From: Vibrio sp.
GTDB lineage: Bacteria; Pseudomonadota; Gammaproteobacteria; Enterobacterales; Vibrionaceae
DNA: 7,790 nt
Direction of reading: 5' to 3'
Assembly (NCBI GenBank): GCA_007124475.1
Contig: SLFB01000045.1
Location: forward strand, 1-7,790
The translations under genes were made by a program, and so were the position numbers. Below the pieces are notes generated by a model, which saw nothing but the letters and a program-made list of their open reading frames with translations, was not told the DNA's origin and ran no database searches. Shown here piece after piece: positions 1 to 6,162 of the stretch (positions are counted from its first letter, which is position 1; every line of letters begins with the position of its first letter).

Positions 1-2217
1 AACAACAAACAGGTGCTTTTGGTCGCGCAAAAGCAAGCAGAAACCGATGAGCCTACCGTTTCCGACTTATTTTCAGTGGGAACAGTAGCCACCATTCTTC
101 AATTATTAAAACTGCCAGACGGAACGGTAAAAGTTTTAGTTGAAGGTCAGCAGCGCGCAAAAATCAATCAATTTTATGAGGGTGATTTCTTTTCAGCTGA
201 AGCTGAATACCTTCTGACGCCAGAGCTGGATGAGAAAGAACAAGAAGTCATTGTACGTAGTGCGATCAATCAGTTTGAAGGCTTTATTAAACTGAATAAA
301 AAGATCCCACCAGAAGTACTGACATCACTGAATGGAATTGACGATGCGGCTCGTTTAGCTGATACCATCGCTGCCCATATGCCGCTTAAATTAGCGGATA
401 AACAGAACGTATTAGAGCTGCTTGATATTGCCAAGCGTCTTGAGTTTCTTATGGGGCAAATGGAAGCGGAAATCGATCTGTTACAGGTAGAAAAACGCAT
501 TCGTACCCGAGTTAAAAAACAGATGGAAAAATCTCAACGTGAGTACTATCTGAATGAGCAAATGAAAGCGATTCAGAAAGAACTAGGTGAGATGGATGAC
601 GCACCGGATGAATTTGAAACGTTGCAAAAGAAAATCGACGCTTCAAAAATGCCTAAAGAAGCGCGCGATAAAACCCAGCAAGAGCTACACAAACTAAAAA
701 TGATGTCACCAATGTCAGCGGAAGCGACCGTGGTGCGTAGCTATATCGACTGGATGGTGAGTGTTCCTTGGACTAAACGCTCTAAAGTGAAGAAAGATCT
801 TGCCAAAGCAGAAGAGATCCTCAACGCTGACCATTACGGATTGAAACGCGTCAAAGAGCGTATTCTTGAGTACTTAGCGGTTCAAACGCGGATCAATAAG
901 TTAAAAGGTCCTATTTTATGTTTAGTTGGGCCGCCTGGGGTTGGTAAAACATCCTTGGGACGTTCAATTGCTTCAGCGACTGGGCGTCAGTATGTGCGTA
1001 TGGCACTCGGTGGGGTACGAGATGAAGCGGAAATTCGTGGTCATCGTCGTACTTATATTGGTTCTTTGCCAGGTAAACTTATCCAGAAAATGGCAAAAGT
1101 TGGTGTTAAAAACCCACTGTTCTTACTGGATGAAATTGACAAGATGTCTTCAGATATGCGTGGCGATCCTGCTTCGGCGCTATTAGAGGTTCTTGATCCT
1201 GAGCAGAACAATTCGTTCAATGACCATTATTTGGAAGTGGATTACGATTTGTCTGATGTGATGTTTGTTGCCACCTCTAATTCAATGAATATCCCGGGTC
1301 CACTATTAGATCGTATGGAAGTGATTCGTTTATCTGGTTATACCGAAGATGAAAAACTGAACATCGCCAAGCGCCATTTGCTGAATAAGCAAATTGAGCG
1401 CAATGGACTAAAACCTAGTGAGATCCTTGTAGAAGATTCCGCAATTATTGGCATCATTCGTTATTATACTCGTGAAGCAGGCGTTCGTGGCTTGGAACGA
1501 GAAATCTCGAAAATTTGTCGTAAAGCAGTGAAGAAGATTTTATTGGATAATTCGATTAAAATCGTCACTGTCAATCAAGACAATCTAAATGAATTTTTAG
1601 GTGTACAACGGTTTGATTATGGTAAAGCGGATGATAGCAACCGTGTCGGACAGGTAACGGGATTAGCATGGACAGAAGTCGGTGGTGACTTACTCACCAT
1701 TGAAACTCAGTCTATGCCGGGTAAGGGTAAGTTGACTCAAACGGGATCACTTGGTGATGTTATGCAAGAGTCAATTCAAGCGGCAATGACGGTGGTTCGT
1801 TCTCGTGCTGAAGCGCTAGGTATCAATAGCGACTTTTACGAGAAGAAAGACATTCATGTTCACGTCCCCGAGGGCGCAACGCCTAAAGATGGGCCAAGTG
1901 CAGGTATTGCTATGTGTACAGCCCTGGTCTCCAGTTTAACTGGCAATCCAGTCAAGGCTGATGTCGCAATGACCGGTGAAATAACTTTGCGCGGTGAAGT
2001 TTTGCCCATCGGTGGTTTGAAAGAAAAACTCCTGGCAGCGCATCGCGGTGGAATTAAGACAGTATTGATCCCGAAAGATAATGAGCGTGATTTACAAGAT
2101 ATCCCTGATAATGTGATCGCTGATCTAGACGTAAAAGCCGTACAGTGGATTGATGAAGTGCTTCACATTGCTCTGGAAAATGACCCGTCTGGGGTTAGCT
2201 TTTCCGCGGTTAAATAG
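1..2217 (+). CDS. lon: ATP-dependent protease La (Lon), 5'-truncated by the window edge
   Basis: Cytoplasmic AAA+ serine protease that unfolds and degrades misfolded proteins and specific regulators. The reading frame is open from base 1 (N-N-K-Q-V-L-L-V-A-Q-K), which aligns with residue 46 onward of the 784-residue E. coli protein. About 45 N-terminal residues are therefore outside the window, and the Met-like codon at 13 is internal. In order: the rest of the LonN substrate-binding domain, a coiled-coil linker (KKQMEKSQREYYLNEQMKA, about 510-570), Walker A GPPGVGKT at 928-951, Walker B LFLLDE at 1117-1134, and the protease domain. The catalytic dyad is intact: Ser in KDGPSAG (codon 1897-1899) and Lys in GGLKEKLL (codon 2026-2028), equivalent to E. 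coli Ser679 and Lys722. The gene ends in tandem stops TAG-TGA and is followed by a terminator, so hupB is mostly transcribed separately. Its own promoter is outside the window. The identification is essentially certain. Confidence 0.98.
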   Translation, partial: NNKQVLLVAQKQAETDEPTVSDLFSVGTVATILQLLKLPDGTVKVLVEGQQRAKINQFYEGDFFSAEAEYLLTPELDEKEQEVIVRSAINQFEGFIKLNKKIPPEVLTSLNGIDDAARLADTIAAHMPLKLADKQNVLELLDIAKRLEFLMGQMEAEIDLLQVEKRIRTRVKKQMEKSQREYYLNEQMKAIQKELGEMDDAPDEFETLQKKIDASKMPKEARDKTQQELHKLKMMSPMSAEATVVRSYIDWMVSVPWTKRSKVKKDLAKAEEILNADHYGLKRVKERILEYLAVQTRINKLKGPILCLVGPPGVGKTSLGRSIASATGRQYVRMALGGVRDEAEIRGHRRTYIGSLPGKLIQKMAKVGVKNPLFLLDEIDKMSSDMRGDPASALLEVLDPEQNNSFNDHYLEVDYDLSDVMFVATSNSMNIPGPLLDRMEVIRLSGYTEDEKLNIAKRHLLNKQIERNGLKPSEILVEDSAIIGIIRYYTREAGVRGLEREISKICRKAVKKILLDNSIKIVTVNQDNLNEFLGVQRFDYGKADDSNRVGQVTGLAWTEVGGDLLTIETQSMPGKGKLTQTGSLGDVMQESIQAAMTVVRSRAEALGINSDFYEKKDIHVHVPEGATPKDGPSAGIAMCTALVSSLTGNPVKADVAMTGEITLRGEVLPIGGLKEKLLAAHRGGIKTVLIPKDNERDLQDIPDNVIADLDVKAVQWIDEVLHIALENDPSGVSFSAVK

Positions 2218-2246
2218 TGATATGTAGCAAAAATAGTTAAAAGATT

Positions 2247-2285
2247 ACGCTGAGAAGTCGAAAAAGGCTTGTCAGCGTTTTTTTT
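2247..2285 (+). terminator. Intrinsic terminator of lon
   Basis: The stem ACGCTGA (2247-2253) pairs with TCAGCGT (2272-2278). After one G/G mismatch it continues as AAGTC pairing with GGCTT (one G-U pair) around a GAAAAA loop. An uninterrupted run of eight T follows (2278-2285). It begins 30 bases after the lon stop codon and fits a Rho-independent terminator. Confidence 0.88.
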
Positions 2286-2307
2286 GACGGCTAACGTTAC
2301 CAACGAT

Positions 2308-2340
2308 GGCTTAAGCCCAGTTGTAACAAGGCATTAAGCC
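2308..2340. repeat. Paired near-identical dyads upstream of hupB
   Basis: GGCTTAAGCC (2308-2317) is a perfect 10-bp palindrome. GGCATTAAGCC (2330-2340) is the same sequence with one inserted A. Their centres are about 22.5 bp apart, close to two helical turns, and the pair spans the putative hupB -35 box. The two copies can also pair with each other as a stem of 10 bp with one bulge and a 12-base loop, followed by the T-rich TATTTTAATCTTT. The structure is read directly from the sequence. Whether it is an operator pair or a weak backup terminator of lon is inference. Confidence 0.55.
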
Positions 2341-2349
2341 TATTTTAAT
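2321..2349 (+). promoter_or_regulatory. Putative sigma-70 promoter of hupB
   Basis: The -35 candidate TTGTAA (2321-2326, 4 of 6 consensus positions) and the -10 candidate TTTAAT (2344-2349, 5 of 6) are separated by 17 bp. Transcription would start near 2356, giving a leader of about 55 bases. It lies after the lon terminator, where a hupB promoter is expected. Confidence 0.55.
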
Positions 2350-2387
2350 CTTTATGGAACGAAATAGGCACCGAATACAACAATAAC

Positions 2388-2404
2388 TTGGTGACCAAAG
2401 GGGA
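2388..2404 (+). promoter_or_regulatory. hupB ribosome binding site with adjoining dyad
   Basis: The purine stretch AAGGGGA (2398-2404) ends six bases before the GTG at 2411 and fixes that codon as the start. Immediately upstream and overlapping by one base is the perfect 11-bp dyad TTGGTGACCAA (2388-2398). It could form a small hairpin at the Shine-Dalgarno sequence or be a protein site. Its function is unknown. Confidence 0.6.
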
Positions 2405-2410
2405 ATTACA

Positions 2411-2683
2411 GTGAATAAAACACAATTAGTTGAAAAAATCGCCGACAATGCTGATATCTCAAAAGCATCAGCAGGTCGTGCTCTGGATGCATTTATTGAA
2501 GCTGTAACGGATACGTTGCAGTCAGGTGATCAAGTCGCATTGGTTGGTTTTGGCACGTTTTCTGTTCGCTCACGTGCAGCTCGTACTGGCCGTAACCCTA
2601 AAACAGGCGAAGAAATTCAAATCGCTGAAGCGAAAGTACCTGCTTTTAAAGCAGGTAAAGCGTTAAAAGATGCCTGTAACTAA
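2411..2683 (+). CDS. hupB: DNA-binding protein HU-beta
   Basis: Small basic histone-like protein that bends and compacts DNA as HU homodimers or HU-alpha/beta heterodimers in the nucleoid. It has 90 residues, the same as E. coli HupB, and is collinear with it. Residues 1-45 form the helical dimerisation part (MNKTQLVEKIADNADISKAS onward). The HU/IHF signature GFGTF (46-50) follows, then the DNA-wrapping beta arm with R-T-G-R-N-P-K-T-G (58-66) including the intercalating Pro63. The C-terminal helix AGKALKDACN ends with a cysteine at position 89, where E. coli HU-beta has valine. The start is a GTG backed by a strong AAGGGGA site. hupB following lon is the conserved enterobacterial and Vibrio order. 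A promoter upstream and a terminator downstream make it a likely monocistronic unit. Confidence 0.97.
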   Translation: MNKTQLVEKIADNADISKASAGRALDAFIEAVTDTLQSGDQVALVGFGTFSVRSRAARTGRNPKTGEEIQIAEAKVPAFKAGKALKDACN

Positions 2684-2732
2684 AGTATTTATTACAGATT
2701 TAACGCGAAATTAATTCGAACCTTTTTTTATT

Positions 2733-2765
2733 ATGCGCATCCTACTGATGCGCATTTCTTTTTCT
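2733..2765 (+). terminator. Intrinsic terminator of hupB
   Basis: A perfect 9-bp stem, ATGCGCATC (2733-2741) with GATGCGCAT (2747-2755), encloses the 5-base loop CTACT. The tract TTCTTTTTCT follows. It lies about 50 bases after the hupB stop and fits a Rho-independent terminator well. Confidence 0.88.
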
Positions 2766-2773
2766 GATATTAT
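2765..2773 (+). promoter_or_regulatory. Putative extended -10 promoter of ppiD
   Basis: TGATATTAT is an extended -10 element: TG, one spacer base, then TATTAT with 5 of 6 matches to TATAAT. It sits right at the end of the hupB terminator T tract. The -35 position (2745-2750, CTGATG) falls in the terminator stem and is poor, as extended -10 promoters tolerate. Predicted start is near 2780, giving a leader of about 50 bases. I see no convincing sigma-32 or CpxR site, although E. coli ppiD is known to respond to those regulators. Confidence 0.5.
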
Positions 2774-2791
2774 CGCGCTATTCAATTTTGG

Positions 2792-2810
2792 TTGAAGTTT
2801 GTGACTTCAA
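2792..2810 (+). promoter_or_regulatory. Inverted repeat in the ppiD leader
   Basis: TTGAAGT (2792-2798) and ACTTCAA (2804-2810) form a perfect 7-bp inverted repeat with loop TTGTG, just upstream of the GGAGAG ribosome site (2815-2820). A second overlapping pairing, AGTTTG (2796-2801) with CAAACT (2808-2813), is mutually exclusive with it. It could be an RNA hairpin in the leader or an operator just downstream of the start site. The structure is visible; the function is not known. Confidence 0.4.
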
Positions 2811-2830
2811 ACTCGGAGAGCAGTACAACT

Positions 2831-4693
2831 ATGATGGAACGATTACGCGAAGGCGTGAACAGCATTGCAGTGAAGATTATTTTAGGATTAATCATTCTAT
2901 CGTTTATCTTCGCTGGTGTAGGCGGCTATATGGCAGGTGGCGGCAATAATGTTGCTGCTAAAGTTGGTAACACGGAGATAAGTCGCAGTGAATTTGAGCT
3001 AGCTTATCAAAATGAACGTAACCGTATGCAATCACAATTGGGTGATTATTTTTCGACATTATTAGCGGATCCAACTTATGTATCAGCTTTAAGACGTTCT
3101 GTTTTAGATAACATGATTAATGATGTGTTACTTGAACAATATGCTCAATCGCTCGGGCTCCGAGTTACAGATGAGCATATCCGTGAAACAATCCTAGCTA
3201 TGCCTGAATTTCAATCGAATGGTCAATTTGATAATAGTATTTATCAGTCGGCTTTACGTCGTGCAGGTTTTACGCCTGATGGGTTTGCTGAATATCTGCG
3301 TAGCAACCTGAAGCGAGAGCAGCTCGTTTTAGCGCTACAAGCAAGTAAATTCACCTTAACTGGTGAAGTTGAGGCGTTGAGTCAAATTATTGCTCAAAGT
3401 CGCGAAATTCAAACCGTTACCTTAGCAATTGATGACTTCCTTCCAGGGGTTAACCTTACTGAGCAAGAGGTAGAGCAGTATTATCAACTCAACGATGAGC
3501 GTTATCTCCGTCCAGAGCAAATGAAGATCGGTTATCTCGAGTTATCAGCACAGCAGATCAAACACTCCATCAGCATCAGTGATGACGACGCTAAAGCTTA
3601 TTATGAAGCGAATTTAACTAAGTATGCTTCTCCAGAGCAGCGTAAAGTGAGTCATATCATGATCCAAGGTGATGATCAAACTGCCGCACAAGCAATCTTG
3701 GATGAGTTATTAAATGGAGCTGACTTTACCCAGTTAGCGATGGAAAAATCACAAGATATTGGTAGTGCCAGTGAAGGTGGGCAATTAGGTTGGATTGAGC
3801 GAGATACGATGGATCCTGCTTTTGACTCGGCAGCATTTGCTTTACAAACAGTCGGGGATCTCAGCGGTTTGGTTAAATCAGACTTTGGCTACCACATTAT
3901 TCGTTTAGATGAGCTAAAAGATCCAGTAATTAAACCGTTCGCTGATGTTGCTGCAGAGATTGTAATTGAGTTACAAGCTCAACAAGCGATTGATAAGTTC
4001 TATCAATTACAAACTGAATTAGAACGTGTGGCTTTTGAATACCCAGATTCTCTCGAAGAAGCGGCAAGAGCGACAGGTTTGGCAATTACTCAAACTGATT
4101 TTGTCTCTATCAGTGAATTGCCGTCAGTATTAGCGACACCTGCGGTGATTCAAGCACTGCAATTTCCTGATGTTAAAGAAGATGGCTTAAATTCGGATGC
4201 AATTCAAATTGCTCCAGAACATATCGTTGTTGTGCGGATCGATCAGACACGGCCAGAGATCATATTACCGTTAGCTGAAGTTCGCGATCAAATTGTGGCT
4301 AATTTGACCTATCAAAAAGCACAGCAGCAAGCAACAGAGCTAGCAGAGTCAATTTTAACCTCGCTTAACGCCGGTGATGTCAGTGTATTAGACAGCCATG
4401 AGTTGACGTTTAGTGCGCCTGAGTATATCGACAGAAGCTCGGTTTTAGCTGATGTAGTGTTTACTATGCCTAAACCTCAAAATGCTGATGAGGTGACGTA
4501 TACTCAAGGTAAAGATTCACAAGGAAATATTGTGGTAATTGCTTTGAACAAGGTTACTACTAATGTAGATCCAGAGTTGAATCAACAGATTAGTGCTCAG
4601 CTATCACGTGTAAGCTGGCAAGAAAGTATCGAAGGTATTTTGGCGACATTACGTCAAAATACTAAAATCGAATACTTCACTTTAGAGCGGTAA
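2831..4693 (+). CDS. ppiD: Periplasmic folding chaperone PpiD, parvulin family
   Basis: Inner-membrane-anchored chaperone that receives proteins leaving the SecYEG translocon on the periplasmic side. It has 620 residues, against 623 in E. coli, and is collinear along its length. A short basic cytoplasmic tail (MMERLREGVNS) precedes one membrane anchor at about residues 16-34, followed by GGGNNVAAKVG. A SurA-like chaperone segment with E-R-N-R-M-Q-S-Q-L-G comes next, then a parvulin domain at about 272-360 and a C-terminal chaperone region. The parvulin domain keeps the canonical features S-H-I (His275), GGQLGW (316-321) and FGYHII (His355). The start at 2831 was chosen because M-M-E-R-L-R matches the E. 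coli start M-M-D-S-L-R and GGAGAG lies 10-12 bases upstream; the second ATG (2834) is also possible. The upstream in-frame TTG at 2792 lies in the leader hairpin. It is probably monocistronic, with its own promoter and terminator. Confidence 0.96.
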   Translation: MMERLREGVNSIAVKIILGLIILSFIFAGVGGYMAGGGNNVAAKVGNTEISRSEFELAYQNERNRMQSQLGDYFSTLLADPTYVSALRRSVLDNMINDVLLEQYAQSLGLRVTDEHIRETILAMPEFQSNGQFDNSIYQSALRRAGFTPDGFAEYLRSNLKREQLVLALQASKFTLTGEVEALSQIIAQSREIQTVTLAIDDFLPGVNLTEQEVEQYYQLNDERYLRPEQMKIGYLELSAQQIKHSISISDDDAKAYYEANLTKYASPEQRKVSHIMIQGDDQTAAQAILDELLNGADFTQLAMEKSQDIGSASEGGQLGWIERDTMDPAFDSAAFALQTVGDLSGLVKSDFGYHIIRLDELKDPVIKPFADVAAEIVIELQAQQAIDKFYQLQTELERVAFEYPDSLEEAARATGLAITQTDFVSISELPSVLATPAVIQALQFPDVKEDGLNSDAIQIAPEHIVVVRIDQTRPEIILPLAEVRDQIVANLTYQKAQQQATELAESILTSLNAGDVSVLDSHELTFSAPEYIDRSSVLADVVFTMPKPQNADEVTYTQGKDSQGNIVVIALNKVTTNVDPELNQQISAQLSRVSWQESIEGILATLRQNTKIEYFTLER

Positions 4694-4724
4694 ATAGCCT
4701 TAATGTAAGTAATATGTTTGTCAT

Positions 4725-4758
4725 AATGGGCTGCTTTTGTAGCCCATTTTAGTTTCTT
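4725..4758 (+). terminator. Intrinsic terminator of ppiD
   Basis: A perfect 8-bp stem, AATGGGCT (4725-4732) with AGCCCATT (4741-4748), encloses the loop GCTTTTGT and is followed by the T-rich TTAGTTTCTT. It starts about 30 bases after the ppiD stop codon. Confidence 0.85.
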
Positions 4759-4851
4759 AATTTTGTCGCTTATTTAAGTAATCAATCGTTTACCATGACA
4801 TGTCTGCTCTAGTGAGTGGATCGCGATAGAAATCATCGTGCTATTTGAATT

Positions 4852-4857
4852 AAGGAA
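4852..4857 (+). promoter_or_regulatory. Ribosome binding site that sets the comEA start
   Basis: AAGGAA lies eight bases before the ATG at 4865 when counted from the end of AAGGA. It is only one base from the in-frame ATG at 4859 and downstream of the in-frame GTG at 4838. The start at 4865 is therefore the only well-spaced one. Confidence 0.75.
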
Positions 4858-4864
4858 TATGACA

Positions 4865-5161
4865 ATGAATAAATATTTATTGGTATTGTTACTGGGTTTA
4901 TTGCCGATTAGTTCCGCATTGAGCTCAAGTAATACTACCACGACTAATACTCAACAAGGTTTTGAAATCACAGTCAATATTAATACCGCTAGTGCTGAAG
5001 AGTTGGCGACGTTATTGCAAGGAATTGGACTACAAAAAGCCCAAGCAATCATTGAATATCGTGAAGCGAATGGTAACTTTGTGAGCAAAGATGAGTTAAT
5101 CAAAGTTAAGGGAATCGGACCTGCTTTAGTGGCTAGAAATGAAGATCGTATTTTACTTTAG
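4865..5161 (+). CDS. comEA: Secreted helix-hairpin-helix DNA-binding protein, ComEA type
   Basis: Small periplasmic DNA-binding protein of 98 residues. A hydrophobic Sec signal peptide (MNKYLLVLLLGLLPISSALS, 1-20) precedes a short Ser/Thr/Asn linker (21-30). The rest is the ComEA fold: V-N-I-N-T-A-S-A-E-E-L opening at about 38-48, first helix-hairpin-helix with LQGIG (51-55), Y-R-E-A-N-G-N-F linker, and second with VKGIGPALV (81-89). In Vibrio cholerae, ComEA binds transforming DNA in the periplasm and is needed for its uptake through the outer-membrane pore; the same role is inferred here. In E. coli the equivalent position after ppiD holds the related ybaV, so the family and place are secure while a competence role depends on the rest of the genome. 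The gene lies between two strong terminators and is likely transcribed alone. I could not identify a convincing promoter or CRP-S (TfoX-dependent) site upstream. Confidence 0.87.
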   Translation: MNKYLLVLLLGLLPISSALSSSNTTTTNTQQGFEITVNINTASAEELATLLQGIGLQKAQAIIEYREANGNFVSKDELIKVKGIGPALVARNEDRILL

Positions 5162-5219
5162 TCAAATATAGTCATTGACTGAATACGTTCTTTTACACCT
5201 TTCTTGCTTCAAACTGGCT

Positions 5220-5278
5220 TTTCACCCAGCTATAAAAAACTCAGGTTCTCGGCCTGAGTTTTTTATAGCTGGGTGAAA
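5220..5278. terminator. Bidirectional terminator inside a 26-bp perfect inverted repeat
   Basis: The left arm 5220-5245 and right arm 5253-5278 are exact reverse complements over 26 bp, separated by the 7-base loop TTCTCGG. The core, six A then CTCAGG, loop, CCTGAG then six T, is a textbook intrinsic terminator that would work in both directions. Outside the A/T tracts the arms continue to match perfectly for 14 bp (ending CACCCAGCTAT on the left and ATAGCTGGGTG on the right), which termination itself does not need. It serves comEA. The neighbouring gene cmk points the same way, so the reverse activity has no obvious client. Confidence 0.85.
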
Positions 5279-5303
5279 CTCGCATCTGATTACCAGTTCA
5301 GTG

Positions 5304-5309
5304 TATAAT
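5304..5309 (+). promoter_or_regulatory. Putative -10 box of the cmk promoter
   Basis: A perfect TATAAT lies 54 bases before the cmk start, after the comEA terminator. The -35 position with a 17-bp spacer (5281-5286, CGCATC) is poor, so the promoter may be activator-dependent or rely on the strong -10. Predicted start is near 5316. Confidence 0.55.
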
Positions 5310-5317
5310 TACTCGCT

Positions 5318-5337
5318 GATTAATCACGCCATTAGTC
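5318..5337 (+). promoter_or_regulatory. Possible hairpin in the cmk leader
   Basis: GATTAAT (5318-5324) can pair with ATTAGTC (5331-5337), with one G-U pair, around the loop CACGCC. This is almost at the predicted transcript start. The stem is AU-rich and may simply stabilise the 5' end or be chance. Confidence 0.25.
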
Positions 5338-5363
5338 GCTGTGAAATATAAATGGAGTAAAAC

Positions 5364-6044
5364 ATGTCCTTGCAAACAACGGTTATAACCGTGGATGGAC
5401 CCAGTGGTGCAGGTAAAGGCACCCTGTGTATGTTGTTGGCTAAAAAACTTGGTTTTCAATTGCTTGATTCTGGAGCGATTTATCGCGTATTAGCGCTAGC
5501 TGCTATGCATCATGGTGTCGATACTGACTCTGAAGAAGCACTGGTACCGTTAGCAACTCATCTTGATGTTGAATTTATCGCTGAGGGCGATTTGGTCAAA
5601 GTTATCTTAGAAGGTGAGGACGTCTCAAAAGCATTACGTAAAGAAGAAACGGGTATGGCTGCATCGAAAATAGCGGCTTTACCACGTGTCAGAGAGGCGT
5701 TATTGCGCAGACAACGAGCTTTTGAACAAGGTAAAGGGTTAGTCGCTGATGGTCGAGATATGGGAACCGTGGTATTTCCTCATGCTGAAGTCAAAATCTT
5801 TCTTGATGCCAGTGCTGAAGAGCGTGCCAATCGACGGTATAATCAGTTGCAACAGAAAGGCCTTAATGTTAGATTTGACGACCTTTTAAGCGAAATTCAA
5901 GAGCGGGATGAACGTGACCGTAACCGAACGGTCGCCCCATTACGTCCGGCTGAAGATGCTTTATTATTAGATTCAACTGCTTTGTCTATCGACGAAGTGG
6001 TGCAACAAGCGTTACACTATATAGAATCGCGACTAGCGGAATAA
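5364..6044 (+). CDS. cmk: Cytidylate kinase (CMP/dCMP kinase)
   Basis: Cytoplasmic nucleoside monophosphate kinase that transfers a phosphate from ATP to CMP or dCMP, supplying CDP and dCDP for RNA, DNA and phospholipid precursors. It has 226 residues, against 227 in E. coli, and numbering coincides through the N-terminal half. The P-loop GPSGAGKG is at 12-19. CMP-binding residues Ser36 and Arg41 lie in DSGAIYR. Arg110, and Arg131-Asp132 in DGRDMG, correspond to the E. coli substrate contacts. The lid holds Arg181, Asp185 and Arg188 in ERDERDRNR. The insert typical of bacterial CMP kinases (about 63-106) is present. The ATG at 5364 has GGAG (5354-5357) six bases upstream. No terminator separates it from rpsA 104 bases downstream, so the two are probably co-transcribed, as in E. 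coli. Confidence 0.97.
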   Translation: MSLQTTVITVDGPSGAGKGTLCMLLAKKLGFQLLDSGAIYRVLALAAMHHGVDTDSEEALVPLATHLDVEFIAEGDLVKVILEGEDVSKALRKEETGMAASKIAALPRVREALLRRQRAFEQGKGLVADGRDMGTVVFPHAEVKIFLDASAEERANRRYNQLQQKGLNVRFDDLLSEIQERDERDRNRTVAPLRPAEDALLLDSTALSIDEVVQQALHYIESRLAE

Positions 6045-6061
6045 TTTCCGTTAATCAAGAA

Positions 6062-6162
6062 CGTTGGTCACAAGGATGATGACTGGCGAAATTAATAACC
6101 CCATGCGGTAGGATACCCGTGGAAGTTTAATTATTGAAGATTAAATACATGACTGAATCTTT
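6062..6162 (+). promoter_or_regulatory. rpsA translation initiation region with GGA-loop hairpins (S1 autoregulation)
   Basis: Three successive RNA hairpins can be drawn. The first has stem 6062-6070 with 6080-6088 (9 pairs, three of them G-U) and loop CAAGGATGA. The second has stem 6101-6110 with 6114-6122 (one bulged C, one G-U) and loop GGA at 6111-6113, extendable through AATTA (6090-6094) and TAATT (6128-6132). The third pairs AAGATT (6137-6142) with AATCTT (6156-6161) and puts the AUG in its loop. There is no canonical Shine-Dalgarno sequence; the best is GAAG (6136-6139), which is inside the third stem. In E. coli, rpsA is known to start without a strong Shine-Dalgarno sequence from a folded leader with GGA-containing loops and is repressed by free S1. 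The same control is inferred here. Confidence 0.75.

Noticed and set aside
270..1186. Open frames overlapping lon (minus 270-500, plus 926-1186)
   Set aside because: They are shadows of a highly conserved lon coding region, without domain content or ribosome sites.
13..2217. lon beginning at the TTG/GTG codons near position 13
   Set aside because: The frame is open to base 1 and residues encoded at 1-12 (N-N-K-Q) continue the Lon alignment, so the apparent start is an artefact of the window edge.
2318..2340. attC-like integron recombination site (TAACAAGGC...GCC) near hupB
   Set aside because: There are no paired R/L boxes with the required spacing, no cassette, and the location is within conserved housekeeping synteny.
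2792..2830. TTG at 2792 as the ppiD start, adding 13 residues
   Set aside because: The extra residues have no family match, no ribosome site precedes the TTG, and the codon lies in an inverted repeat. M-M-E-R-L-R at 2831 matches the known N-terminus.
4810..4827. CRP-S-like site (AGTGA...ATCGCGA) upstream of comEA
   Set aside because: The right half resembles ATCGCA, but the left half is out of phase by one base (5-bp instead of 6-bp spacer), and the position is too close to the start codon for activation. No reliable competence regulatory site was found.
4838..4864. GTG at 4838 or ATG at 4859 as the comEA start
   Set aside because: AAGGAA at 4852-4857 lies downstream of the first and one base from the second. 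A start at 4865 gives correct spacing and a clean signal peptide.
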